Source: Bacillota bacterium (lineage in GTDB: Bacteria; Bacillota; Clostridia; Lachnospirales; Lachnospiraceae). Taken from it: 64,000 bases of DNA. Shown here piece by piece: positions 24,546 to 33,084 of the stretch. Made by a program: the position numbers and the translations under genes. A model generated the notes under the pieces. It ran no database searches. It was given only the letters and a program-made list of their open reading frames with translations, and was not told the origin of the DNA. Position 1 is the first letter of the stretch, and every line of letters begins with the position of its first letter. The stretch covers positions 1-64,000 of the forward strand of contig JAEWAK010000012.1 in assembly GCA_023391695.1 (NCBI GenBank), given 5' to 3'.

Positions 24546-25976
24546 TTACCAATTTTGTCCGTTGGATTTTATTAAATTGGAATACCAGTAGTAAGAATCT
24601 TTTTTGATTCTTTTCAAATCAAGAACTTCTTCATCCGTAGTATTAACGTATACCAGCCCATAACGTTTTGCCATGCCGTTGCCGGTACTTAATAAGTCCG
24701 TAAATGACCAGGGATTATACGCCAGGACTTCACACCCGTCACTGATGGCCATACCTACCTGATAAATCTGGTCTTTCAAGAAATCGATACGTGCCTGGTC
24801 ATGTACTTTGCCATCTTCACCAACCGATTCATGACCCCCAAAACCATTTTCCGTGATCATCATAGGTAATTGATAGTGATCCCACATATAGCGAAGCATA
24901 TAACGCATTGCAACCGGGTCAATTTCCCAATCCCAGTCCGTGGTTTCCACATAGGGATTGACCGTAAGCTGATAGATACCGGGGAATTTTGGATATACAA
25001 AGTTTCCCTTGACTCCGTTCTTATTCAATTGCTGTTCCACAAAAGCTTCATCAGGTTTGCAGTCTTTGGCAACATTACTGCGATAACAGTTCAATGCAAA
25101 GAAATCAATTTTGGCAGACTTTATCAGTTCCATGTCTCCCGGGCGGATATCCGGGTCAATATTAAATTCTTTCCAGAATCTCTTTATGAATCCGTTATAT
25201 TCCCCATGGACATACAAATCGTTCCATAATTTCTGAGTCAGTTCTTCCGCATTCATGGCTGCAATCTGGTCTTCCGGCTTACAGCTTTCCGGATAAATCG
25301 GAACATAACCGGGAACCGGCCCGATTTTACCGCCTTCTACCAATTCATGGCAGGCAATGACTGCTTTTGCATGACAAAGATTCATAATGTGATTAATCTT
25401 CCATTTATCTTTTTCCCAGTCATCGCACCCCTTGTCCACACCCAGCCAATTGCCGTAGCAGATCTGCATATTCTGTTCATTAATGGAAAGCCAGTATTTT
25501 ACCCTGTCCCCGAATTCTTTATAACATACCCTTACATAATAGTCGAATTCTTCAACTATATTCCGGTTACGCCATCCGCCGTATTTTTCATCTACCCAGA
25601 CCGGCATATCATAATGATATAACGTAACAATTGGGGTAATATTTTTGGAAATCAGCTCGTCAATAAGTTTGTTATAGAATTCGACCCCTTTGGGATTTAC
25701 TTTACGGTCCTCAGCAGGGATAATCCTTGACCAGGATAGGGAAAAGCGGTAGGAAGAAAAACCGCATTCCGCCATAAGTGCAACATCTTCCTCATAATGA
25801 TGGTAATGATCTGCGGCAATTGAATTGTCGGTAAACGGTTTCTTTTTCTGGCTGTTTAAATCTATAATTGCCGGAGTCCTCCCGTCTTCTGCCGTGGCTC
25901 CTTCCACCTGCCATGCGGCACTGGATGCCCCCCACATGAAATTGTCCGGGAATACCGGCTTTGAATTGTAATACAT
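24546..25976 (-). CDS. 6-phospho-beta-glucosidase, GH1
   Basis: 476 aa. Start at 25976 with AAAGGAGG seven bases before; the longer frame has no site. GH1 signature FPDNFMWGASSAAWQVEGA at the N-terminus, acid/base Glu in SINEQNM, nucleophile Glu in MITENGFGG. The STGNGMAKRYGLVYV loop carries the Ser and Lys that bind the 6-phosphate, which fits a PTS partner. It cleaves the phosphorylated beta-glucoside delivered by the EIIBCA encoded next. NEQ instead of NEP is found in GH1 phospho-glucosidases. Confidence 0.94.
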   Translation of the reverse strand: MYYNSKPVFPDNFMWGASSAAWQVEGATAEDGRTPAIIDLNSQKKKPFTDNSIAADHYHHYEEDVALMAECGFSSYRFSLSWSRIIPAEDRKVNPKGVEFYNKLIDELISKNITPIVTLYHYDMPVWVDEKYGGWRNRNIVEEFDYYVRVCYKEFGDRVKYWLSINEQNMQICYGNWLGVDKGCDDWEKDKWKINHIMNLCHAKAVIACHELVEGGKIGPVPGYVPIYPESCKPEDQIAAMNAEELTQKLWNDLYVHGEYNGFIKRFWKEFNIDPDIRPGDMELIKSAKIDFFALNCYRSNVAKDCKPDEAFVEQQLNKNGVKGNFVYPKFPGIYQLTVNPYVETTDWDWEIDPVAMRYMLRYMWDHYQLPMMITENGFGGHESVGEDGKVHDQARIDFLKDQIYQVGMAISDGCEVLAYNPWSFTDLLSTGNGMAKRYGLVYVNTTDEEVLDLKRIKKDSYYWYSNLIKSNGQNW

Positions 25977-25989
25977 AATTTTGCCTCCT

Positions 25990-26790
25990 TTATTTAATCG
26001 GATGAATGTTACCGTATTTTCTGACATAAGTGCTATAGATAATATCAAACATATAACTGATGCCGTATTTTCCGTATACCGACCGTCCTTCCGCCGTACG
26101 GTCCACAGCACTTAAATGATATACTTTATCGTACCATTTCTTAAAACTCTCATCACGGTTTATTGTAACCAGTACCTTATATGCTTCACATTTTGAGATA
26201 TAATCTCTGGCCGCATATGCAAATGTCCCCGTGGCTGAAATTGTCATAATGATATCCCGGCTGTCTAAGGTCCGGATCAGTTCGTTATTTATATACATGT
26301 TTGATATCAGACGGATAATCTTACCGTGAAATATCATGGACTGCTGGAATTCTTTCATGATGGAGGAAGATGTATCGGAAGTCAGGAAAACCACATAACG
26401 GCTTTTATATATTATATCTGCGATTTTTTCAATTTCTTCCGTATTCATACGCTGGTCGAGTTCCTGAATCATGGCATTAATTTCATTCGTCAGCTTCTCA
26501 CGGTAATTTTCACGGTTTGCATGCTGCATATAATAGGAGTATTGGTCATCATATTCACGGAACTCTGTTTTTAGATCAAGAAAATTATCATAACCGATGG
26601 ACTGGCAGAATCTGCGTACACTGGACCGTGATACATAACAGTCTTCGGATACATCATAAATATTTAATTCCGATAATTCATGGTAGTGCTCCAGAAAATA
26701 ATTTGCCAATACATAATTAGAATCATCTGATTCATTCTCATTTAACACTGAAAACAGTGCATTTAATAGACTTAACCGGTTAATTTTCAT
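25990..26790 (-). CDS. RpiR/MurR-family regulator (HTH plus SIS domain)
   Basis: 266 aa. The N-terminal HTH_6 region (about 1-80) has YDVSEDCYVSRSSVRRFCQS and IGYDNFLDLKTEF. The SIS domain (about 110-240) has YVVFLTSDTSSSIMKEFQ and DIIMTISATGTFAYAARDYI, a sugar-phosphate-binding fold. It heads the beta-glucoside operon and the next start is 13 bases after its stop, so it most likely controls this operon in response to a phosphosugar. Confidence 0.9.
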   Translation of the reverse strand: MKINRLSLLNALFSVLNENESDDSNYVLANYFLEHYHELSELNIYDVSEDCYVSRSSVRRFCQSIGYDNFLDLKTEFREYDDQYSYYMQHANRENYREKLTNEINAMIQELDQRMNTEEIEKIADIIYKSRYVVFLTSDTSSSIMKEFQQSMIFHGKIIRLISNMYINNELIRTLDSRDIIMTISATGTFAYAARDYISKCEAYKVLVTINRDESFKKWYDKVYHLSAVDRTAEGRSVYGKYGISYMFDIIYSTYVRKYGNIHPIK

Positions 26791-27239
26791 AATATTACCT
26801 CATGTGCAGGATATCGATACGCTATCACTGTATTTATTATATATTAATAATAAAAATGCTGGGGTGCAAAATTTGACACCAAACTTCCGGCTGTTTAACC
26901 GGGTGTTTTTGATTAAGCATTCAATTTGCTTAATACTTCATTATTATAACAAAGTGCCGGGGAATTATTTCAAAAACCTGTGTTTACAGAACGATTAACA
27001 GACATATAATAGAATGAGGTGATAAAGTTGAAAGAAATACATTTCAACCTTAAAAGTTTTGTGCCTGCGTAACCAAAGTGTTTTTGCACATTTGGCGCAA
27101 AACTTCAGATGCGCAAAAATCATGCGCAGAAATGGAGTAAAAGATGACAATAACCATAAAGGATTATTACAAATACACTCGCGGCTGGAACCTTGTTTTT
27201 TTATGGGAAATTGCTAAATAGCCAAAATAAACCCAGGCT
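26791..27239. other. Intergenic upstream of the rpiR operon
   Basis: Contains the hairpin TTAAGCA/TGCTTAA (about 26913-26933). Two very short plus-strand frames have fair ribosome sites: MKEIHFNLKSFVPA (TTG start, about 27028) and MTITIKDYYKYTRGWN... (about 27144, 25 codons). Neither matches a family I know, and both may be chance. Confidence 0.35.
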
Positions 27240-27347
27240 AAAGGGGCTGCCACACGAATTATAATATGCCCCCCAGAGATTAGCAATGATTTTAATCTTT
27301 CATTGTCTATCTGGGCAGCATATCACAATTCGCATGACAGCCCCTTT
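27240..27347. repeat. 108-bp fold-back element
   Basis: AAAGGGGCTG at the left and CAGCCCCTTT at the right begin arms of about 50 bases that pair with few mismatches (GAATT/AATTC, ATATGC/GCATAT, CCAGA/TCTGG, CAATGA/CATTG) around a short AT loop. It codes for nothing. A MITE or IS-derived foldback is more likely than a terminator because of its length and isolation. Confidence 0.75.
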
Positions 27348-27797
27348 CAATCGCGTAAAAATTTTGGGGACAGTTTCTGTCAATCTGCTTTTAACAGTCC
27401 CTGTTAGCATTTCCTTATAAAATCCAAAGGATGCGGGGTTTTATTCTGCGGTATCTTCCACATCAGCCCCTGCGCTAAGAATTTATTTATAACACTTACC
27501 ATGCTCTCTCCCACCGATCATACGCATGTCAGGTCATAAAAGCGGATTACCCGCTGTCCCCAGTCATGGCCTTACCCCTCTTCATTTCTTCAAAATAAGC
27601 CGGTAAACTCTCAACCATACTTTATAACATCACGCTTTTTGGCAAAATAGACTGGCCAAAGGAACTATCTGTCATCTTTGAGGCTCCGCTTAAAAAACTC
27701 CGGAAACAAAACGCTTGTTCTCATCACTGCTCATATGGTATAATTATACTATACTGTTTTAAAAAAAACGGACAAAAATTGCTGGAGTCAGATATCA
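27348..27797. other. Intergenic with possible decayed fragments
   Basis: TTTTGGGGACAGTTTCTGTC occurs at 27363-27382 with AACAGTCCCTGT following, a motif often seen around transposon remnants. On the minus strand ESLPAYFEEMKRGKAMTGDS (about 27550-27615) and a 32-codon frame MVSVINKFLAQGLMWKIPQN... (about 27415-27513) look like tails of lost genes. No intact gene is supported. The AraC promoter probably lies at about 27735-27760 (TATAATTATACTATACTG). Confidence 0.35.
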
Positions 27798-28688
27798 ATG
27801 GATAATTACTTATTGGAAATTATTAAGAAAACAACGGAATATATCGAAAATAAGCTGCTGGAAGAACTCAATCTGGACAATATCTCTGAGAATGTGAATA
27901 TTTCTAAATTTCATTTACTCCGGATATGGAAAGGTGCCACCTCCACAGGTTTAATGGAATATGTGCGGCGGAGAAGAATTGCCCTTTCACTTGGAGATTT
28001 AATCCGTGAGCCGAACAATATTGAATTTATTTCCTCCAAATACTCCTTTGGCAGTGAACGCACCTATAACCGGGTATTCAAGGATGAATTCCAGACCACC
28101 CCTGCAAAATGGCGCAAAAACCCTACCCCGTTACAGATTCTGGACCGCTTTAACGCAGACTTTATAAATCTCTCCGGGGAAGGGCTTATATTCTTTCGTT
28201 CTATAACCATATTGCCGGCTTTTTCCATAGCCGGTTTAGAATATCAGGTGGATATTGAAGACAACCGGATCAACCAGACTTCCAACCGGCACGGGGTTGA
28301 CTTTTTCTATCAGCACCGTTTAAGTATTGCAAACCCCGTTAACAAGGATATTTATATCGGTTTTACCACCATTCCTGCCGGTCCGGCGCCTTATACTTTT
28401 TACCAGCCGTCCGTTCAAATTGATCATAACAGCATTATTCCTTCCGGCATAAAAGTAAAGCATGTTAAACCTCATAAATATGGTGTATTTACTTACATGG
28501 GTCTCCACCGCCCGGAAGATATTTCTTCCAAGACCCTGGTTGAAATCTGGGATTATGTAACCCATACCTGGAAACCTACCCTGCAGTTTCATCTGAAGGA
28601 AAATTTCCGTTTTGAATACATTGATTATTCCCGGTGCAATAAGCAATATTGTGAATGTGACTTATACTATCCGATTTCCATGCTGTAG
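27798..28688 (+). CDS. AraC-family regulator with GyrI-like effector domain
   Basis: 296 aa. Residues 8-105 hold two HTH motifs (LDNISENVNISKFHLLRIWK and IEFISSKYSFGSERTYNRVF with FQTTPAKWR at the end of the second). Residues about 130-290 form a GyrI-like small-molecule binding domain (LPAFSIAGLEYQV..., HKYGVFTYMG, FEYIDYS). This is the Rob/SoxS-like layout of regulators that sense drugs or other small molecules. It faces the convergent AKR operon; targets are unknown. Confidence 0.88.
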   Translation: MDNYLLEIIKKTTEYIENKLLEELNLDNISENVNISKFHLLRIWKGATSTGLMEYVRRRRIALSLGDLIREPNNIEFISSKYSFGSERTYNRVFKDEFQTTPAKWRKNPTPLQILDRFNADFINLSGEGLIFFRSITILPAFSIAGLEYQVDIEDNRINQTSNRHGVDFFYQHRLSIANPVNKDIYIGFTTIPAGPAPYTFYQPSVQIDHNSIIPSGIKVKHVKPHKYGVFTYMGLHRPEDISSKTLVEIWDYVTHTWKPTLQFHLKENFRFEYIDYSRCNKQYCECDLYYPISML

Positions 28689-28730
28689 ACTTAAAATCCC
28701 CGGTTTTGTTAATCCTTATGCCCTAAACGT

Positions 28731-29921
28731 TTATTTTACTTTTAATACTTTTCTGACTATTCCAAGCATTGGCTTATATAATATACCTTCCATCTCCCTG
28801 CTTACGACTTTTAGCTGGGAACGAATTGCAATATTCTGAGGGCAGTGGGTTTCACATTTTCCGCACTCCACGCACTGGGAGGCATTGGCCGGTTTTACGG
28901 ACATGGCACCCAGGGTCTGCATATATTTCCACCTCATGGACCTGTCATTTAGGAGATACTTTTCGTTATAACAGGAGAAACATCCCGGTATATCTACCCC
29001 GGCAGGACATGGCATACAGTAACCGCAGGCCGTGCATGGAATTTTCGTCTTTTCCCTCATTACAGTCTTTACTTTTTCAAAAATATCCAGCTCTTCCCTG
29101 CTCAGGGAATTTGCCTCTGCATTACTTGCTATTCGGATATTGTCCGCTATTTGCTCTTCGGTGCTCATACCGGATAACAGAACCGTTACCTCCGGGTGAT
29201 TCCAAACCCACCTTAAAGCCCATTCTGCAGGGGAACGGCCGGCTTCATAGTTTTTAAAAGTTTTAAGTACTTCACCTGGTAAGTTATTAACTAATTTTCC
29301 TCCTCTTAAAGGTTCCATGACAATTACAGGTATTCCTAAACTTGCTGCAAGCTCCAGCCCCGATTTTGTCGCCTGGTTATTTTCGTCCATGTAATTGTAC
29401 TGTATCTGGCAGAAATCCCAGGGATATGCCGTAACGATTTTTTCAAAATCCGCCTTGCCGCCGTGAAAGGAAAACCCGATATTCTTTATCGTACCGGCCG
29501 CCTTTAAGGATTCCAGCCATGCCATAACTCCAAGGGAGGCCAGCCGGTCAAACATGGGCTTATCCGTAAGCATATGTAACAGGTAATAGTCGATATAATC
29601 CGTTTTTAATCTGGAGAGCTGGTTTGCAAATATTTTTTTTGCGTTATCCAACTTATTCACCATAAAAGGAGGAAGTTTTGTTGCGATCTTAACCTTTTCG
29701 CGGTATCCTCCCGATAATGCCGTACCTAAAAAGGATTCGCTTTTGCCGCCATGGTATATATAGGCAGTATCAAAGTAATTAACGCCTTTCTCTATGGCAT
29801 CCCGGACCATTGCCGTTGCCCTGGGCTCATCAATGTTTCCGCCCCTCGTCGGGAAACGCATACAGCCAAAACCCAATATGGAAAGCTCATCACCATTTTT
29901 ATTATTTACTCTTGTCTTCAT
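28731..29921 (-). CDS. Aldo/keto reductase with C-terminal ferredoxin domain
   Basis: 396 aa. The AKR barrel (about 1-285) has GFGCMRFP, the catalytic Asp/Tyr in FDTAYIYHGGKSE, Lys in IATKLPP and His in YYLLHML. The C-terminal region carries two 4Fe-4S binding sets, CTACGYCMPCPAGVDIPGC and CVECGKCETHCPQ. This COG1453 type is common in strict anaerobes. Its start overlaps the end of the nitroreductase gene by 20 bases, with TAAGGAG inside that gene, so the two are co-translated redox proteins. Confidence 0.92.
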   Translation of the reverse strand: MKTRVNNKNGDELSILGFGCMRFPTRGGNIDEPRATAMVRDAIEKGVNYFDTAYIYHGGKSESFLGTALSGGYREKVKIATKLPPFMVNKLDNAKKIFANQLSRLKTDYIDYYLLHMLTDKPMFDRLASLGVMAWLESLKAAGTIKNIGFSFHGGKADFEKIVTAYPWDFCQIQYNYMDENNQATKSGLELAASLGIPVIVMEPLRGGKLVNNLPGEVLKTFKNYEAGRSPAEWALRWVWNHPEVTVLLSGMSTEEQIADNIRIASNAEANSLSREELDIFEKVKTVMREKTKIPCTACGYCMPCPAGVDIPGCFSCYNEKYLLNDRSMRWKYMQTLGAMSVKPANASQCVECGKCETHCPQNIAIRSQLKVVSREMEGILYKPMLGIVRKVLKVK

Positions 29922-30675
29922 TATTACTCCTTATCCTTACTGTAGCCATATAATCATAACCTTTTGGTACTTCTGTTTTCTTAAATTCAAACGCGGCAAT
30001 TTTGCCCTGATGGTCAAGAGAAAGCCATAAGTGAAATAAGGCAATGCCCGTATCGATCTGATTAAACTTTCCAAAAATCGGGGATGTTATCACATTTAAA
30101 CTTTTACGGCTGACAATCAGCTCATCGCCGCTGCCGCTTATAAACCAGGGCTGTGAGTTGCTGGCAGAAGGCGCAAGCCGGACCGGCTCCAGCACATCCT
30201 CCATACCGGCTATGTTTGTTATTTCCCCAAGGCCTTTGCGCTTGAATTCGGAAACCCTGCTTCGATGTAACGGTTCCGCCGTTTTACCGAAAGCTATCAT
30301 CATTATAAATTCCATGCCGTCTTTTCTTTCCGGTAATTCTTTCGACGGCTTAGCCATTCCCAGCCAGCAGCTTCCAATATTATTTGCGGAAAAATACAAA
30401 TCCATCTGCTGAAGCAGAAATCCGGCATTCATGAAATGACCGTCCTTTTTCCCGGAATACAGGCAAATATAATGGGGAGCCTTGATCGGAAACAGATTTT
30501 TAACATCATCGGAGCTTAAATAAGTAAATTCATAAGGAATTCTTTCGTCCAGTGGTTTTATGCCTGAGGCATAATTTTTTATTTTGGTAATCGCAGCATC
30601 ATCAAGAGGTGTCATGTCATATTTCCGGATTGACTTCCGTTTAAACATTGTTTCATACAATTGTGAATTTGTCAT
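29902..30675 (-). CDS. Nitroreductase-family flavoprotein
   Basis: 257 aa. MFKRKSIRKYDMTPLD is the N-terminal FMN-contact motif, and SANNIGSCWLGMAKPSKEL, APSASNSQPWFI and FNQIDTGIALFHLWLSL follow. The order of blocks and length fit the TM1586-like nitroreductases, which carry a swapped half. It likely reduces quinones, nitro or flavin substrates with NAD(P)H; the true substrate is unknown. AAGGAGG precedes the ATG. Operon with the AKR gene. Confidence 0.85.
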   Translation of the reverse strand: MTNSQLYETMFKRKSIRKYDMTPLDDAAITKIKNYASGIKPLDERIPYEFTYLSSDDVKNLFPIKAPHYICLYSGKKDGHFMNAGFLLQQMDLYFSANNIGSCWLGMAKPSKELPERKDGMEFIMMIAFGKTAEPLHRSRVSEFKRKGLGEITNIAGMEDVLEPVRLAPSASNSQPWFISGSGDELIVSRKSLNVITSPIFGKFNQIDTGIALFHLWLSLDHQGKIAAFEFKKTEVPKGYDYMATVRIRSNNEDKSK

Positions 30676-31063
30676 TCAATAACCTCCTTTTAATAAAGAA
30701 ATATTTTCATAATAGTTGCCTGCCATTCTCATTCTACCGATCATTTATGTATTTACGTATTATACCATTTTATGGCCGGTATGTTAATACGAATCCGCGC
30801 GTATTGGAAAATTTAATAAAATGATTAGAAAAGATACAGATTTTTAACAATGTATTAATTTGTAATTTTATTCCTTATTTTGGTCTTTGGATCTATACTC
30901 GTAAATGTATTAATTTTTCCAAAGGTTACCGTATTAAAACAAGGGTTTCACAAGGAAAACCATTTTTTAAAATTTAAGGATATTCGCATATAAGCCGAGT
31001 GAAATAAGGAGAAAAGATAATAATAATATCAGTGATAAAATTTGAATTCAGGAGGCATGTATT
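30676..31063. other. Divergent promoter region
   Basis: 388 AT-rich bases between the minus-strand nitroreductase gene and the plus-strand FMN-binding lipoprotein gene. It must hold both promoters; no consensus TTGACA/TATAAT pair or long dyad stands out. No gene seen. Confidence 0.5.
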
Positions 31064-31450
31064 ATGAAAAATAAAATGTTTAAACAAATGAAATACCCCA
31101 TATTAATTGCGAGCATTTTTATTTTATTATCGGGCTGCAAAAAAGACGGTCCGGATGATAAAGTAAAAAAATTTTCCGCTACGGCAGCAGGTTATGGCGG
31201 TGATGTTACCGTGGAAGTCACCCTGGCTGATACAGGCAAAATAGGCACCCTGAAAGTAGATGCCTCTAAGGAAACTCCTGAAATCGGCGGTGCAGCAGCT
31301 CCCAGGATCGCCAAAACCATCGTAGCCAGACAAAGCCTGTCCGTTGATTCCATATCCGGTGCCACCATTACCTGCGATGCCGTTTTAAATGCGGCCGAAA
31401 CAGCTCTTAAACAGGCCGGCATGGATACGGAAGCTTTAAAAAATAAATAA
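31064..31450 (+). CDS. FMN-binding (flavinylated) lipoprotein
   Basis: 128 aa. Lipoprotein signal with lipobox LLSGC (Cys25). The rest is one FMN_bind domain; DSISGATIT matches the ApbE flavinylation motif DxxSGAxxT with Thr103 as the expected attachment site. The protein would sit outside the membrane and pass electrons through covalent FMN. AGGAGG lies upstream. No ApbE or electron-transfer partner is seen in the window, which leaves its circuit open. Confidence 0.9.
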   Translation: MKNKMFKQMKYPILIASIFILLSGCKKDGPDDKVKKFSATAAGYGGDVTVEVTLADTGKIGTLKVDASKETPEIGGAAAPRIAKTIVARQSLSVDSISGATITCDAVLNAAETALKQAGMDTEALKNK

Positions 31451-31555
31451 TACTTACCCTGTTATCTGTTTTTTAACGTAAATAATGCTTTACTTTACGA
31501 CTTTGCCGTGTTAAAATTATACTGTTAGAATACACATATCAGGAGAGATGGAAAT

Positions 31556-31861
31556 ATGAGTAAAAATATCAGAACCTCTGCCGTGGACCATTTATTTGAA
31601 GCTATATTAAGTTTAAAAGATTCGGAAGAATGTTATACTTTCTTTGAAGATATTTGTACTGTAAATGAACTGTTATCATTATCCCAGCGTTTTGAAGTTG
31701 CACGTATGCTGCGTAACCATAAGACCTATCTGGAAATTGCAGAGAAAACGGGAGCTTCAACAGCAACCATAAGCCGGGTGAACCGTTCCCTTAACTATGG
31801 CAAAGATGGTTATGATATGGTCTTTTCCAGGATATCTGAGATGAAAGAAAATAACGAATGA
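31556..31861 (+). CDS. TrpR-related YerC/YecD-family protein
   Basis: 101 aa, the normal size. TrpR-like helix-turn-helix: LSLSQRFEVARMLRNHKTYL followed by EIAEKTGASTATISRVNRSL. Conserved end LNYGKDGYDMVFSRI. Probably a small DNA-binding regulator; in Bacillus it is linked to envelope and pcrA-region genes, and pcrA is indeed close downstream here. AGGAGAG precedes the start. Confidence 0.92.
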   Translation: MSKNIRTSAVDHLFEAILSLKDSEECYTFFEDICTVNELLSLSQRFEVARMLRNHKTYLEIAEKTGASTATISRVNRSLNYGKDGYDMVFSRISEMKENNE

Positions 31862-31878
31862 TGCAATATAAAAGATTA

Positions 31879-31920
31879 ATGAAAAAACCTCCGGAAGGTA
31901 CAACCGGAGGTTTTTTCATT
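31879..31920. terminator. Bidirectional terminator
   Basis: AATGAAAAAACCTCCGG pairs perfectly with CCGGAGGTTTTTTCATT around an eight-base loop. It serves the plus-strand TrpR-like gene and the convergent DUF1836 gene, whose last codons overlap it. Confidence 0.93.
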
Positions 31921-32536
31921 AATCTTTTTTCTTTTCTTTTTTCTTATCTAATATGGACTCATCGATTAATTTTTCTATCATCTGCTTTTTCACATAGACA
32001 TCAAAGCTAAGCATGCAGATAAAGGAAAAGGTATTTAAAAATTCCCTTTCTTCCTCTGAGCTTACATCCGAAAAGGTTTCCCTTGATTTATTAAACTTGC
32101 GGATAACATCTTTTAAAAGGTTATCCATCTGGTCCTTTTCATAACTAAATACCTCTTTATAGATTGCTTCCAGGCCGATATCCGAACCTTTACCGTAATA
32201 TTTTTCCGTAAGGGGATTAAAGATATGCTGAATATCACTAATGGTTAAAATATTCTTGAAATAATATATAAAGATTAATAACAGAATATGCTCTTTAGAG
32301 TATTTCTTTTTATTCGGCGGTGGTAACAACTCATTTTTGGTATAGTTATTAATCATGGTCTTTGTAAGAAGCTTATCTTCACTGTAGCGCTTGGAAGATT
32401 TTAAATGATCATCCATGAATGTGGTAACCTGATCCATATATAAATCGATATTAGGAATTTCATCCGGATTAATATAATCCAGCTTTCTAATACTCTCAAT
32501 TAAGCTTTGTAAGCATTCATCATCACTCATATCCAC
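31919..32536 (-). CDS. DUF1836-domain protein
   Basis: 205 aa from a GTG at 32536 (AGAGG eight bases upstream); an ATG six bases further in is the alternative. A MerR-like HTH segment is visible in TKTMINNYTKNELLPPPNKK and YSKEHILLLIFIYYFKNILT, which is the DUF1836 hallmark. The C-terminus is basic (DKKKEKKKD). Probably a DNA-binding regulator; no function is established for the family. Transcribed convergently with the TrpR-like gene. Confidence 0.85.
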   Translation of the reverse strand: MDMSDDECLQSLIESIRKLDYINPDEIPNIDLYMDQVTTFMDDHLKSSKRYSEDKLLTKTMINNYTKNELLPPPNKKKYSKEHILLLIFIYYFKNILTISDIQHIFNPLTEKYYGKGSDIGLEAIYKEVFSYEKDQMDNLLKDVIRKFNKSRETFSDVSSEEEREFLNTFSFICMLSFDVYVKKQMIEKLIDESILDKKKEKKKD

Positions 32537-32671
32537 CGTTATCACCTCTTACTGTATATTATATAGTATTTAATACTAGATGTAAACATATTTTTGTCTC
32601 AGGTAAAAAAGTGGGTTAGGACCAATGCACTCTTAGGCTTTCGAAACATATATTAACATGGAGGTGATTCT

Positions 32672-32875
32672 ATGTGTCCGGAAGAATTAGCTGCTTTGGC
32701 AACTTCCCTGGCAATTGCGATAGCAAAGGATAAGACAACGGAAGAAATTGACTTAATAGCCGTAGTACTGGCTCAAATAGGCACTACTTTAGGAACCATT
32801 TCCCTCCAGAGAGAAAGACTTAAGTCAAAAGCAGAGGGAGGTACCACACCATTTATACCGCCGCTCGTTTTGTAA
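32672..32875 (+). CDS. Small conserved clostridial protein
   Basis: 67 aa, with GGAGGTGATTCT before the ATG. The sequence CPEELAALATSLAIAIAKDK followed by TTEEIDLIAVVLAQIGTTLG is an amphipathic helical pair found in a family of short clostridial proteins (possibly DUF6774). No signal or membrane segment; function unknown. The strong ribosome site and clean codon pattern support it as real. Confidence 0.7.
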   Translation: MCPEELAALATSLAIAIAKDKTTEEIDLIAVVLAQIGTTLGTISLQRERLKSKAEGGTTPFIPPLVL

Positions 32876-33084
32876 ATTCATAGTAATCCATGCCGCAAAA
32901 AGAATTAATGAAGTTTACCTTTGAGAGCTGGCCGCAAAAGATATGGGTTGTACAGACTTTATTTTCATGTTATAATAAACATATGTTTGCAATTGACCGG
33001 CAGATTGTTTTACAGTTTACCGGTTATCGTTATGCGGTTACAGAACATAAATAAGGTAAATACATAGGTCAGGTGGTAAAAAAC

